A DNA stretch of 64,000 nucleotides from Ariolimax columbianus (GCA_036924085.1 JAVGWX010000007.1:34496953-34560952); one strand, 5' to 3'. Positions 31,623-42,861 are shown, counted from the stretch's first letter. The notes: a model not told the origin generated them from the sequence alone. A program made the numbers and translations.

Positions 31623-32540
31623 CTATCTCCTTCTCGACAAGAGAGTGTTGCTGATGGCAGACCTCAGATAAGTAAAATTGTTGACGACCTCCAGATTGAC
31701 GCAATCAATCTTTATGTATGGCGTAGTGGTAATGCCCTGTGCGCAGACCTTTGTCTTTTCCAGACTTATGGTGAGACCGAACTGCTTGCACCCCTCTGCG
31801 AATCTGTCTCCCAGTCTCTGCATGGCCTCCTCACTATTTGTCACCAGAACTGCATCATCCGTAAATAGCCTCTCACTAATGAGCACCATCCTCAGCTTGG
31901 TCCTCGCACTCAGTCGGTACAGGTTAAACAGCTGCCCATCTGACCTGGTGTGCAGATAAACACCATCCACAGATGTGTCATAAGCGTAGGATAGAAGCAT
32001 GGAGAAGAAGATAAAAAAAAGGGTAGGCGGGAGCACACATCCCTGCCTCACTCCACTCTTGATGGGAAAAGTGTTTGAAGATGATCCATCATATAGAACT
32101 GAGCCCTTCATATCCGTGTGAAAAGAAATTATCATGCTACGCAGTTTTGGGGGGCAGCCAATCTTCTCGGGTTCTAATAGACACTTTCTACTAACCAAGT
32201 CGAAGGCCTTAGTGAGATCTAGAAACATCATAAAGAGCGACTGGTCTTGTTCTCTGCACTTCTCCTGGATTTGGGGAAGTGAGAAAATCATATCTGTTGT
32301 TGATCTACCTACTCTAAAGCCACACTGGGATTCTGGGTACACCTTGTCCGCGAGCAGTCTCAACCCGTTTAGTAGCATGCGAGCGTAAACTTTGCCTTCA
32401 ACACTCAGGAGCAAGATCCCTCTATAATTATTGCAGTCCCCGCTGTCACTTTTGTTTTTGTAAATAGTCACAATGGTGGCTTCACGCATATCTTGGGGGA
32501 CTGCACCTTCCTCCCAGCAGAGGCATAGAAGATTAAACAT
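31623..32540 (-). CDS. LINE Z reverse transcriptase, longest intact frame in the window
   Basis: 305 codons without a stop. Motifs in order: REATIVTIYKNKSDSGDCNN and YRGILLLSVEGKVYARML; ESQCGFRVGRSTTDMIFSLP; MMFLDLTKAFDLVSRKCLL with the first catalytic aspartate; GVRQGCVLPPTLFFIFFSML; the catalytic strand ERLFTDDAVLVTNSEEAMQR (FTDD, an accepted variant of Y/F-A-D-D); LEKTKVCAQG. It closes at FTYLRSAISNTLLS, shifted from the C-terminal part at 31463-31128. The full element lacks its endonuclease, so this is a relic and not a working gene, though little decayed. Confidence 0.9.
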   Translation of the reverse strand: MFNLLCLCWEEGAVPQDMREATIVTIYKNKSDSGDCNNYRGILLLSVEGKVYARMLLNGLRLLADKVYPESQCGFRVGRSTTDMIFSLPQIQEKCREQDQSLFMMFLDLTKAFDLVSRKCLLEPEKIGCPPKLRSMIISFHTDMKGSVLYDGSSSNTFPIKSGVRQGCVLPPTLFFIFFSMLLSYAYDTSVDGVYLHTRSDGQLFNLYRLSARTKLRMVLISERLFTDDAVLVTNSEEAMQRLGDRFAEGCKQFGLTISLEKTKVCAQGITTTPYIKIDCVNLEVVNNFTYLRSAISNTLLSRRR

Positions 32541-33337
32541 CGGCTGAGCTAGTGCTGATTTCCCGCATTTGATGGTTTTGGGTGGGATACCCTCTCCCCC
32601 TGGTGCTTTGCCATTTGAGAGGTAGTAGATAGCTCATCAAGCTCATCCAGAGTAGGTGGTCTGTCAAGTTCCTCCATAATGGGCAGGGCCTGTAGCCTGC
32701 ACAAGGCCTCACCAGAAGCAACCGTTTCCTGAGAGTAGAGCTCAGAGTAGTGCTCCACCTATCTGGCCATCTGCTGGTTACGGTCCATGATTCTCGCACC
32801 TGTCAGAGATTTTAGGGGGGCAGCACCTCTCGCAGTAGGTCTCAGTGCCATCGTTATGCTTCTATACATGCCCTGGATATTTCCCGTCTCTGCATTTAGC
32901 TGAATTTCTTCACACTGTTTCTGCCAGTACTTATTTGCGCATTGACTAGCGATTCGTTGATTGATGCCTCGGGCTGTCCTGACGGCAGCAAGCGTCCTTT
33001 CATTTGACTTTTTTTTATAATTGCAGCAAATATAAATGTCATTATGTGTTTTCATATATTTCTCTATCAGAGTTCTCAAACAGAAAATTGCTTCCCTTGT
33101 TCCATTATACTTTTGAAAACCAAATTGTTCTTCTGAAACTTCCCTCTCTACTTTACCTCTTATTATCTCCTGTATGATCTTGACTAGTATTTTAACTGTG
33201 TTGACTTATTGTCCTAAAGTCTGAACATTCTGTTGCATGAGGTTTTTTTGGGAGTGTTATAAACGTAGATGTTTTCAGGTCCATTGGCATGCATCCAGTA
33301 TTGTATATGTCATTACACAGATCAGTAAGTATATCTA

Positions 33338-33526
33338 TTACAAATTCCTCCAGGCCTCTACCATTTCTATGTTTATGGAGTCCAGACCTGTTGCTTTCCC
33401 TTTTCTCATAGTTTTTATCATATTTTCCACCTCTGATCTGAGGATGCAGGGTCCTTCATTATCATATGTTGATGGTTTGGCTCCATGACTGTCTTCAAAA
33501 GGTTCCCTTGTATACTCTCTGCCCAT
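33338..33526 (-). pseudogene. LINE Y linker and pre-RT motif
   Basis: MGREYTREPFEDSHGAKPST, then ILRSEVENMIKTMRKGKATG and LDSINIEMVEAW. K-x-x-K-A-x-G-x-D-x-I is the conserved block before RT. Confidence 0.85.
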
Positions 33527-33660
33527 CTGTTTGATATGTCATTCTCATCCATCAAAATGGCACCATTCTTATCTCAGATACATCCCCCACTCTGGGTCAC
33601 CTGCCAGATAACACAGCCAGCTTTGTTTTTATAACTTCCACAGAAGTTTTCCTTTTGTGT

Positions 33661-33989
33661 CAATGAAAAGAGATACGTCATACTTCAAATTATAAAAGCA
33701 CTTACACTTACTTAGTCAGCGCAGTTCATAAAAAGGGATGAGATCTTTATGTTAGGATTGGATGCCTTCAAGAAATTCTTGAAGCTGGCAATGATTGTAC
33801 TTGAGAAAATATATTCTGAAAACTACCTCAATCATGACCTGAGCAAATTTGATTGATTTTGCACATAAGTTTTGTTGGTGTAAAATTATGAGAAGCACAA
33901 ATAAATTTATTGTATTAACGTTCATATCAAATAACTCTGTTCTGATTTTAGTAACTTTGTCTACATTTGACTCAATCATTGCTGGATCC
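33661..33989. other. No gene seen
   Basis: AT-rich; possibly decayed Y or hAT sequence. Confidence 0.45.
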
Positions 33990-34420
33990 CATTGGATGAT
34001 ATCCAATTTATCTTCTCCAACTTAAAAAAAATTCAAGGAAAATGTGTTCTCTCCTTGTAGTATCTTTCATTGGTTGAAGAACAAGAAAATCTACCGTACA
34101 ATTGACGTTAGCACCAACTCTGCAGATAATATAGCCAAATATCGGAGGTGTCTGTGCTCTCATCAAAAGCAGTTGCAAATGCTTCAAATTGTGACATGAG
34201 TTCATAGAAGCTTAATTTTATGTCATCTGTTATTGTTTCGAAACATTTCATCACAGTCTGAGAAAGATTTATTTATTAAATGTCTTTGCTTTTATCCGGA
34301 AACAGTATCACTTCAATAAGATATACTTTGACAAAGTCTTTATCAGAATATGACTTTGAGTGATTTACAATTTTTCACTGACAATAAAGCTTGCCCAAAC
34401 AGTCTTATCAGCTTCATTAT
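33990..34420 (-). pseudogene. hAT-like transposase fragment (GTF2IRD2/ZNF862-type)
   Basis: The minus strand shows ELMSQFEAFATAFDESTDTS with the D-E-S-T-D motif containing a catalytic aspartate, then after a shift LQPMKDTTRREHIFLEFF. Upstream, in pieces, VWASFIVSEKL and KTLSKYILL fit the A-S-Y/F-x-V-S/A and S-D-x-D-F-V-K segment of the same family. Frameshifts in several places. The C-terminal hAT piece at 42000-42480 is on the other strand. Confidence 0.6.
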
Positions 34421-34487
34421 CCCGTTTGCAGAAAAGCCTCTGTTGAGCAGATATCAATCAATAAAACTTTAACCAGTTAAGGCCGTA

Positions 34488-34499
34488 GGGGGGGGGGGG
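34488..34499 (+). repeat. Poly(G) run of 12
   Basis: Uninterrupted G from 34488 to 34499. Confidence 0.97.
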
Positions 34500-35160
34500 A
34501 CCGTAGTGGAAACATCAACACACAAAGTTCCCCATAGCACTCAATCTTCAGTCCTGTGAATGAGTTTGGAAAAATCAGTCTTGTTCATTCTTTAGTGTTA
34601 CCAACCAAGGACTTTCTTTAACCTGCTCACTTCCTTCCGCCTTCAACTGTTCACTTCAATTTTATTTTTTAGAAGAAGTAATGTCTCATTACATGTCCAA
34701 ATCATGAAAGTTTTTCAACGTTTGACTACTGACAGAAGTGGTTCCTGTTAACATGCCAGAGAATTTATTTTGTCTCTCACATAATCATTTCATTATAAGA
34801 GATGCACAAAATTCTACTGTAGCATTTATATTCAAAAGCTTGTATCCTTCATTCCATATCAGCAGTTAGTTTCCAATTCTCATATCTGCACAAAAAAACA
34901 GATAGCACTAAAGATTTATATAACTTGACTTTCACTTTCCAGATCACATTCAGTCTTGACATGACGGCTACAGCCATCTCGCGTCTTGTCTTAATTTCTG
35001 TTTTAGATCTTCCGTCGCTACATATGCAAGGACCTAAATATTTCAAGAAATTAACCTCTTCTAGTTTTGGGCCATTGTTCATGATGTTGATGAAAGCCTG
35101 GTTGTGATGTCCATTCACTAGTACCTTGTTTTTTTTGTATTAATTTCCATTTCATATGTT
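34500..35160 (-). pseudogene. LINE family T, C-terminal RT fragment
   Basis: The minus strand reads LEEVNFLKYLGPCICSDGRS, IKTRREMAVAVMSRLNVIW and KVKLYKSLVLSVFLCRYENW. F-K-Y-L-G, T-R-x-x-x-A-x-x-x-M/L-x-R-L, and K-x-x-L-Y-x-S-L-V mark the thumb of an RTE-class LINE, where W-K-L-T-A-D is the usual end of the block. Confidence 0.8.
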
Positions 35161-35829
35161 TTGATCACTTTTTCTCATTTTTATGCAAGTTTGTGGAGCA
35201 GATATACTCTTTTTCAAATTCTCTATCTTTTCTTTTCTCAGCTAACCATTTAAATCATTATAATTGACACGCTTGAGATTATGCCTTTGTAGGTTGTTTT
35301 CTTTCTAAATTGAAATGGTTTTTTCAAGGCAAAGATGTTCCTTTTACGTGGCAAAAAAGACCACTTCTCTTGAGATACACAATACTCACTGTCAACTTTC
35401 CTCTTTTTCGATGATGTCATTTTAATAATTTAGAAATGCGAAAAAATAAACTAATATAGTAAATCAAATGTGTCACAAGACACCAATATATTTAAATATA
35501 GTAAACTCACATACTACAACTTTATAAAATGTTCAATTCCATAATAACAGTTGCATGCTCTCAAACATTTTCATTTTAGGGGTTTCATTGGCTGTTTCTT
35601 GCTGCTGTAGCTTCACCTCAACTAACCTTAACTTGTTTTACCTTATAATGTTCACAAGTTTGCGCTATACATATGGCAGACATAAAGTTCACATCATGTA
35701 CACATGTGTGAACCACAAAACTTCACAAAACTTCCCAGGATGTTTATTGTCATCTTTCATCTCCCGTGGAACTTTCTCAACTTCTCATATACATTGAAAG
35801 AGTGTAGTCAGTTCCCATAACCGACTACT
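35161..35829. other. No gene seen
   Basis: AT-rich intron sequence; short open frames without family pattern. Confidence 0.5.
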
Positions 35830-36340
35830 TGGTAAAACTCAGCAGGGAGTGAATCTGACCTAAAGATCCTTACCTCTAGACATCTAGCTGATTGGGTTAG
35901 CTGACCTCAGCCTCGCTATGGTTTAGGATAAAAGCAACATGAGACATATGAACTATGGCTTGCTCACTGATGGACAAGACAGTTGAGAGGGGACGCTGCA
36001 AAGTGCTCCAAAATCATGACCTTGTCAGTCAATAGTGCCGTGTCATCAGCACTAAGGACAGGAGATGAGTGATGCATAGAAGACCACAGACCATTTTCAG
36101 TTCACAGTAAAACAGCCTTGAGTCATTGGCACAGCATACCCTTAAATCTCCACCACCCTGTCATGAAGCCAGGCATCTTGCATGGACCTGAGTGTGCGTT
36201 GCACAACTTCACGTATGCTGCCGAATGCAGACCTTCTAGATGATGAGAAGGAGTCGCTTTGGAACAGTCCGAACAAACAGTACTTTTGATCCAGCAGGAT
36301 CTTGAAATATGCATCATTTTTGTTGAATCAATCATTACTA
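35830..36340 (-). pseudogene. Probable LINE fragment
   Basis: The minus strand has a 70-codon frame (36335-36123) with SDCSKATPSHHLEGLHSAAY, and later, in another frame, SADDTALLTDKV resembling a catalytic A-D-D strand. Too decayed for a family. Confidence 0.4.
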
Positions 36341-36344
36341 CTAT

Positions 36345-37290
36345 GAGTCACATGCCCCATATATTCCATTGCAGAGACGGATTTCATCTTTCATCCTTTA
36401 GAAAGATCCATCTTATCATCCACAGTACTCAGTAGGGACTGATCTCTCGTCAGATGACCGCTCAGGTCACTAGCTAAGGTCTGTGCATATGCCGCTCTTT
36501 GTAGCTTGTAGATGTTGAACCTATTTATGGGATCAAGATGCTGAGCAGCACATCAGCTGCAGTGGTCAGCGACCCATAGCTGACTATTAGCGTCAGGGCC
36601 AGCGAACCATAGCTGCCAAGACCCTTCTACACCTCCACATGGTGATCCTGGATAACAGGCTGCATCAGGGCAGACTGGCTAAGGAGAAGGGATCGAAGAG
36701 GGAATGCTAACCCGGTACTCAAAAAGATTTTGCTGAAGTCGGATGTGTTGGACCAAAAGGTGCAAATATCGCAGCCAAGCTGTAAACTACGATACAACGC
36801 ATTCCGTTCTCTGGACTACATTCTGCTACTTAAGCCCTTTCAGAGTTTGGTAGCTGGAGATTGAGAACGAACGAAGAAGAACCTATTTATAGGTTGACAA
36901 CACATAGGCTCCCCATGAATGTTAAACTTGGAGACAATCAGCCTGTGGTCTGTCCAGCACACAGTACCACACATGGTCTTAGTTACATGCACATCTCGTC
37001 TATTCCCCCGCCGAGTGTTAATATAGTCGATGATATGCCAATGTTTAGGATCAAGGGTGCAGCAAAGATATTTTATTTTGCGTGGGAAAACAAAACATGG
37101 TGTTAGTAATGGAGATGTTATGAAAGGCACAGAGGCTCAGCAATAGTTGGCCATTACTGTTGCACTTTCCTCTGCCATGTGTCCTAAATACTTCCCCATA
37201 GAAATGATTATCAGAACCCCCAAGGATTAAAAGCTTGTCGTTCTGGGTGAAGGACATAATAAGGATGTGGCAAATTCATATAGAATGAGT
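36345..37290 (-). pseudogene. LINE W second copy, endonuclease fragment
   Basis: The minus strand reads NDKLLILGGSDNHFYGEVFR then THGRGKCNSNGQLLLSLCAF (the endonuclease G-D-F-N block with DFN mutated to GSDN) and HNISITNTMFCFPTQNK. Past the 350-bp insertion it continues as INRFNIYKLQRAAYAQTLAS. It abuts the RT of the other W copy at about 37290. Confidence 0.75.
36529..36878 (+). mobile_element. 350-bp non-autonomous retroposon with 12-bp target duplication
   Basis: GAACCTATTTAT stands at 36517-36528 and again at 36879-36890. The sequence between does not belong to the W LINE around it, and W reading resumes when it is removed. Inside are GCTGAAGTCGGATGTGTTGG, AAGGTGCAAATATCGCAG and the end GAGATTGAGAACGAACGAAG-AA. 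The first two modules are shared with the leader of U LINEs, and the (GAA)n end with U tails. No coding capacity. Confidence 0.88.
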
Positions 37291-37373
37291 CCAGTCTGAC
37301 GTCATCAGTGAAGACACTTCCCAGGTATGTGTATTCCCTTACCTGCTTTAGGGTTTTGCTGCAAGTGTGGAAA

Positions 37374-37595
37374 CTACACTGCGTCAGTTGACGTTTGATT
37401 GTCATCATTTATAATTGTCATAATTGTTTTATCCCAGTTGATCTTCATGTCATACTCTAGACAGGCTGAGTCGAGACAGTTGAGGTGATGCTGTAAATCC
37501 TCTTGTTTATTGTTGAAGAGGCTCTGATCATCTGCGAAAATCAATTTGTTGAGCGGCTCCTTATGACAATTGGCTATTTGGGTGATTTTATCCAT
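37374..37595 (-). pseudogene. LINE W reverse transcriptase catalytic part
   Basis: PLNKLIFADDQSLFNNKQED, LQHHLNCLDSACLEYDMKIN, WDKTIMTI. FADD box intact; followed in another frame by LKQVREYTYLGSVFTDDVRL. Confidence 0.85.
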
Positions 37596-38054
37596 TTAGA
37601 TGATGAAGAGAATAGGGGATAGCCCACATCCTTTACACAACTCCTCACTCTTGGAGATAAAATGTTTGTCTGACTCTTGTCCTAACAACCTCTTCAATGT
37701 TAGTGTACATGCCTCGCATATTGTCTAGTAGCTGTCCCATTACACAGTTCCCCCAAAACACCCATAGTTTACTCATGTTGACCCTATCAAAGGCTTTCTC
37801 TTGAAGGCCACATTTAGTTCTTTATTATACTACATTGATTTTTCACTCAGCTGTCTTAGTGCAAATATTGCATCCGTGCATCCTCTGCCTTTCCTAAAGC
37901 CACATTGTGATTTACTGAGAACAGGCTCTACCCTAGCTCAAACTCTCTGCTTGTAAATTTTACCTATATGACTAAGGAGGGATATGTCTCTGTATGAACT
38001 ACAGTCTTTTCTGCTGCCTTTGTTGTTCTTCTATATGAGCATAACCACCGTTCT

Positions 38055-38381
38055 TTACCAATTCCTCAGCACCTTCCTTTCTAGCCATGCATGCTGAAAT
38101 ATCTTAGTTAGCCACTCTATTCCCACCTCCTGGCACACTAGTATATTGTTATCTCCTGGGGCCTTATTTTTATGGCATCTCCTATCGGCCTCTTTGACTT
38201 CCTGTTCTACGATTGTTCTGTTGTTATATACGACATGGCCAGTGACTGCTTGTAATGATTGAACATTAACATATATGGTCTGGGCACCGTCTTTTGTGTT
38301 TGGTTTGAGTAGCTCTGTGAAATATGCCTCCCATCTTGTCTTCATCTCATTGTTATTGAAGATCAGCTTGAAATCTTTCAT
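38055..38381 (-). pseudogene. LINE W pre-RT region
   Basis: MKTRWEAYFTELLKPNTKDG, then CHKNKAPGDNNILVCQEVGI and EWLTKIFQHAWLERKVLRNW. The K-x-x-x-A-x-G-x-D-x-I block has decayed to NKAPGDNNI. Confidence 0.82.
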
Positions 38382-39027
38382 TTATTATCGTGGAAGGATT
38401 GTAATTCTCATTCTTCATTTGCATGGCATGGATCATTTTGTAAAAGTCCCAGGACGTTTTTTTAATATAGCACTCTAAGTACTTCTCGAAATGTCAACAA
38501 TATCTCCTCACTCTATAATTTCAATCCTTGCTCCATATCTCGCCTGCTTATGGTCATAGTAGTCTTTGACAATTTGAATTTCTCCATTACTTAAATAATG
38601 ACTTCTTTTCTTTGATGGCTGCCTGTACTCTCTCATTCCACTACATCGTCCTTTTCTTTCTTTTAATTCTTTCTTTTAATTATAGTTTTTCCATAATTCG
38701 ATGTCAAGGAATTTTGCAAGGCAGACTTGACCTTGCCATCCTTCCTCTACCCTTCTTTCTATATTTGCCCACTGATCATATGCTAGTTTCATGTTCTGTT
38801 TGACGTTTGCCTTTACCACTTTGTTTGCCAATCTATTAATATTAATGACCTATGCAGTCCCTGTACATCGTACTTTGAATGCAACCTTTTTATGCCAGTA
38901 TAGTACTACTGGCCAATGATTTGTACCTAGGTTCACATTTGGTAATAATTTGGAATCAGTGATGTGCTGTCTGTCTTACACCCTAAGGAGAATGTAGTCT
39001 AATTGAGATAATGTATGTAGGTCTTCC

Positions 39028-39551
39028 TAGTGTTACTGACATTGAGGTTCTCTCGAGGGCTGACAACCCCCAGCATCCATGTACTGCTAGAAAAAGCACA
39101 ACTAGGATGGGCCGGACACTTCATTCATATGTCAGACGAAAGGCTCCCAAAGAAGCTACTCTATGATGTGCTGAGAGAGGGATAGCACAAGAAAGGGCTC
39201 CCAAAGAAACACTTTAAAGACAGTCTGAGGGACTCACTCAAAAGTTGTCAGATAGATATCACCCCCTGGAAATGTCTTGCACAAAACAGATATAACTAGA
39301 GAAGCACAGTCAAAGCAGGTGTAGCTAGCAGCGAAGACCACCGTGTTGTGAAAGCCCAGAGCAGATGCGAGACCCGGAAATCACGAACAGCGGGAACACC
39401 ATCACCTTCTAATAACCTTGTGTGCCCGTTATGCAGCCGATGTTATCGTGCCCACATTGGCCTATTCAGCCACATGCACACCCACACCCAACAGGGAAAT
39501 CTGTGACAAGGATGATGTCGGAGGTCCTAATCAACAACGATGGACAGCTAT
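39028..39551 (+). mobile_element. Z-type LINE 3-prime fragment with 14-bp target duplication
   Basis: TATGTAGGTCTTCC lies at 39014-39027 and 39552-39565. Between them is a plus-strand LINE end (in broken frames WAGHFIHMSDERLPKKLLY and a decayed zinc-finger-like stretch near 39420-39490). Removing it joins the W endonuclease frame exactly at TWYKW-EDLHTLSQLDYILL. Confidence 0.9.
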
Positions 39552-40230
39552 TATGTAGGTCTTCCCATTTGTACCATGTCTGCACAAAGTTGTACCCATG
39601 CTGAAAGAATGTATCCATAATGAAAAGTCCTTGCTCTGCATATAGGTTAAGTAGCTGTTCACCGTTACATTCACCCCGAGTATTACTATATGGTCCCATG
39701 TGCTCCTTCCCCTGATATCTGCATCTCCCATCACAATCAATTCATCTGAGTCTGTGACCTGGTGCAACAGATTTAAGAGTTCACAAATAAAACCTTTTCT
39801 TTCTCTGCCTAAGAATAACTGTCATTACCCGCACGGTACATACAACTGACTTAACGTTGACGTCTTTACTTTGTCGCCCATGTGGATTGACATTATTCTT
39901 TCTGATAAGTAAAACGTTATCAGATCACTACATTAACCAGTACTGGGTATAATATAAAAACCAATCCTTGTATTGCTCTTCATCTACCCCGCTTGTTATC
40001 AGCATATAGTTGCCATGTATTTTCTGTATCCTATTCCTGTGTCTCTTACAGTGTGCTTACACCAGTATTACTATGCCATGTTCTGCCATAAAGATCATGA
40101 CTTCTGTCTCCTTCAGTCCTAGCCCACACACATTTAATGTTGCAATTTTATTTGATGAGCTTGTTACTTTGTCCCTCCCCTCCCCCTGCCATTTTTCCAT
40201 AGACATATTATCTTCTCTTTTCATTTGAGC

Positions 40231-41516
40231 AATTTTGTAATCAATTACATAAAAAAATGGGAAGGAAGACTAAACGTCTGGTCAGGCAAAATAATACTGA
40301 TCAGATATGTTAGTCAGGTTCAAGCAAAACTTCTGGACAAGACCCTTGCCTTGACTTCCTCATAGCCCTTCCTGGAAATGGGCTGTTTGCATGGTAGTCT
40401 GGCTAACAAGGTGAGAGATCAATGTGATCCCTGTAGTAGTGAGCTACATGTAGATGAAGAACAGCATAGCACAACCACCTGGAGGACACCAGTCCACCTT
40501 CATCAGCACGCTCGTAATGTGAGGAAAGCTACTGCAACCTGCCACTTTACATTCTTTTCAGGGTGCACAAAAGAGTAAACCTACTCATTGTGGGCATTCA
40601 AAACAACATTAAAAAATTGTTAATCATATGCCCTCCTATTAATATTCCTGGCAGATCTTCAATATCTTTCTCATGTTTTCTTATTATTCCTTTTAAACAC
40701 CTCCTGAATATTTCACTGTGTATATTAAAGTGATCTGGTAAAAGCACAAACGCTAGTCTTACTTTTCTTGTAATATTAATGGTTGCTAATGTCTTTTTTA
40801 TATCATAAAATATAGTTTTGGTTATTCCTATTATATTCCAGACTTCTATTTTACATCTGCAATTATCTATTTCATGTCCAGTATCTCTCCATTTATTCTT
40901 ATATTTTATGTTGATTTCTCATTTTTTTTCTTCTAATTATCGCCAGCTAGAAATACTGCTTGATATAAATGTCTTAGATTGTTTACTTTAGTTGAATTGA
41001 TATTTGTTTAGGCATTTATTTAATCTGGTTTGGAAATTGTGTTTGTACGGATAAGTTAGGTGATAACACACATTCTTGTCTCACTCATCCTTTTATACTA
41101 CTCTAAACTCTAATATCAAAGGAAAATATATTAAAGATTGAAGTCTTAAATTCCTTGAGTGTATTCTCCTGTACTATAGATGTCATTATTTATATATCAG
41201 GGGCTTGAAAAAAGCGCTTATCTGTGATGAGTGACCATTTTTGCTTGACGGGTTAAAAAAAATCAGTTTATAGTTGTTAATTACGTTTTTAATCATTCCA
41301 ACATAGCAACTCCTGAAAAATTATTATTGGTATTACGATTCAAATTGATCGTCCATAAACTATGGATATGATATGAGTACACAGTGACTCTCGCAAGGTG
41401 AATGCAGATATTACTCTTTAACTGAAGCTTAAATAAGCTATTAACATGATTAGATAGCAATTATCTCGCAGGGAGATATCGACATCACAATATATTCAGG
41501 ATCGTAACTTGAAGTA
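40231..41516. other. W 5-prime region and AT-rich sequence; weak LINE traces
   Basis: 40231-40610 is GC-richer and may be the leader of W. From 40640 to 41110 the minus strand has protein-like stretches (FVLLPDHFNIHSEIFRRCLK) that may be LINE-derived; no family assigned. Confidence 0.4.
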
Positions 41517-41816
41517 GATTATATTGTTATCTTACTACATAATGAAAACAAAGAATTTCAACCATCAGGATCAGACAACAATGGAAACTGTACAATACAA
41601 GGTGCCCCACAATTTGACTATCTATTTGGCTAGTTGTTTTAAGGTGGAATGTTTGTTTCAATGGCTAGAGTTGAATTTTGAGACTGGTGTTCAAAGGATT
41701 GTGAAATTCAACATCACATGTGGTCCAACGAATCATTTCGTCACGAGACTTTGATTGGTACGTTCAGTGAAATTCAGCTTGGTGAAATTAAAAATGGGCA
41801 AAACAAAAGTAAATGT

Positions 41817-41954
41817 GGTGGAGGCTGGGACGGTTAATGCATTTAAGAATAGATTGGATGCATACAGCTTCTAGAGCAAGGTGATGTAATTGGAACTAGT
41901 TGTATACAGACTCTGCAGAGTCTTCTAAACCAGTATAAAGACGTTAAGTTAAGT
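41817..41954 (+). mobile_element. Solo 3-prime tail of a CR1-like LINE
   Basis: GGTTAATGCATTTAAGAATA through ACGTTAAGTTAAG matches the inverted 3-prime end at 53331-53475 and the shorter tail at 6322-6405. Confidence 0.88.
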
Positions 41955-41999
41955 ATGTGATAGAAAGGGTATTACTGAGATGGGAATGCCGACAAAAAG

Positions 42000-42480
42000 G
42001 AGCGGTTTTTGAGCACCACCACTGATTACGTATTAACATCTGTACAAATATTTGATACTTGTACATGGCAAGAAACTGCCTTGGAAAGTTTTAGTATAAA
42101 GGAAGTAACAGTACTTGTATCTGATTACGAAGACCTTCCGCAACACGAGATCAAATAAGACACAGTAAAGAATGTCCTAGATGAATGGAATGAATCTAAA
42201 ATATGTGCAAAAAGTTTGTCATCAATAGATTTACTGGAAAAGACAATGCCCTATGGTGGTTGATTTCGTGCTATTCTGAAGTTTCTTAAAATTGCCTCTA
42301 TTCTATGAGTTCCTACAGCTAGCTGTGAAAGGGGTTTCTGCCAGATGGATCTGATCAAAATTAAATTCAGATCATGTTTAGAGACAATGTTTAGACGTCC
42401 TTATATGGTGAATCTAAATGGACTTCTACTACCAGAATTTAAACCTACTAAAGCCATTGATAAATAGTACTTCACTGCTA
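42000..42480 (+). pseudogene. hAT transposase C-terminal fragment
   Basis: Broken plus-strand frames read ILKFLKIASIL, PTASCERGFCQMDLIKIKFR and LNGLLLPEFKPTKAID. S-C-E-R-G/A-F is the hallmark of the hAT dimerisation region, and Q-M-x-x-I-K-x-x-x-R-S follows it in hAT proteins. Confidence 0.75.
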
Positions 42481-42861
42481 TCATACCAGGCATGTTCAAG
42501 AACACAAACACCATGCCTCTGACAGCAGTGCATTTTCTCTTAAGAAGAAATAGGCTAATACTGTTCAAGTAATACAATATATTTTGGTTTGGTACCATTG
42601 TTAGGTAAAGATAAAAGTGACTGAGTGCCTAGTTTAAATTTGATAACATAAATTCCATGGCTATAGTCCAACCATGCTGAATGGTGAAATTTTTTAATTT
42701 TTTATAGACTGGTGAACCACCTTAAAAAATGTCAAGCCCTGTATATATCTGTACTGCTATCAATGTCGGTGCAATATACAAGTACATGACTATGAGTTAC
42801 ATGTACATTGCAGAAAGCATTTTTGAATTATACACATGTTGCTAAATAACTTAATTTATAC

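Larger units (their letters stand above)
30890..33010 (-). mobile_element. LINE family Z, long copy inserted in Y
   Basis: Minus strand, from linker (RTARGINQRIASQCANKYWQ) through RT to C-terminus and the zinc-finger-like end. Endonuclease is absent: 5-prime truncated. It breaks the Y sequence between DIYIC (33030) and FIDYQNAFD (30860), two motifs adjacent in other LINEs. The 3-prime end is ATGATGATGG on minus. Confidence 0.88.
28440..33660 (-). mobile_element. LINE family Y, split in three by X and Z insertions
   Basis: Y pieces on minus are 33660-33010 (linker and RT start, with RKGKATGLDSINIEMVEAW and SEEQFGFQKYNGTREAIFCL), 30880-30430 (RT: FIDYQNAFD, MRQGCVLCPCLFNIYTEQIF, LRYADGTVLMAKSEQELQEL) and 28940-28440 (YYLGHIIMEKDSCEKEIRKR, LLYGAETWTLNNK). 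Reading across the gaps restores the normal order, so Z (30890-33010) and X (28950-30425) inserted into Y. Confidence 0.85.
37290..40230 (-). mobile_element. LINE family W, interrupted by a Z fragment
   Basis: Minus strand. Endonuclease start near 40140 (KIATLNVCGLGLKETEVMIF), more endonuclease at 39767-39531 with TWYKWEDLH, then after the insert DLHTLSQLDYILL; linker near 38600; pre-RT block at 38381-38055 with RWEAYFTELLKPNTKDGAQ and HKNKAPGDNNIL; then YRDISLLSHIGKIY, KSQCGFRKGRGCTDAIFALR, and NKLIFADDQSLFNNKQEDLQ at about 37540. Many frameshifts. Confidence 0.85.

Noticed and set aside
31623..32540. Host reverse-transcriptase-like gene, because the frame is 305 codons
   Set aside because: It is framed by LINE linker and C-terminal sequence, lies inside another LINE and has no endonuclease; a recently lost LINE fits better.
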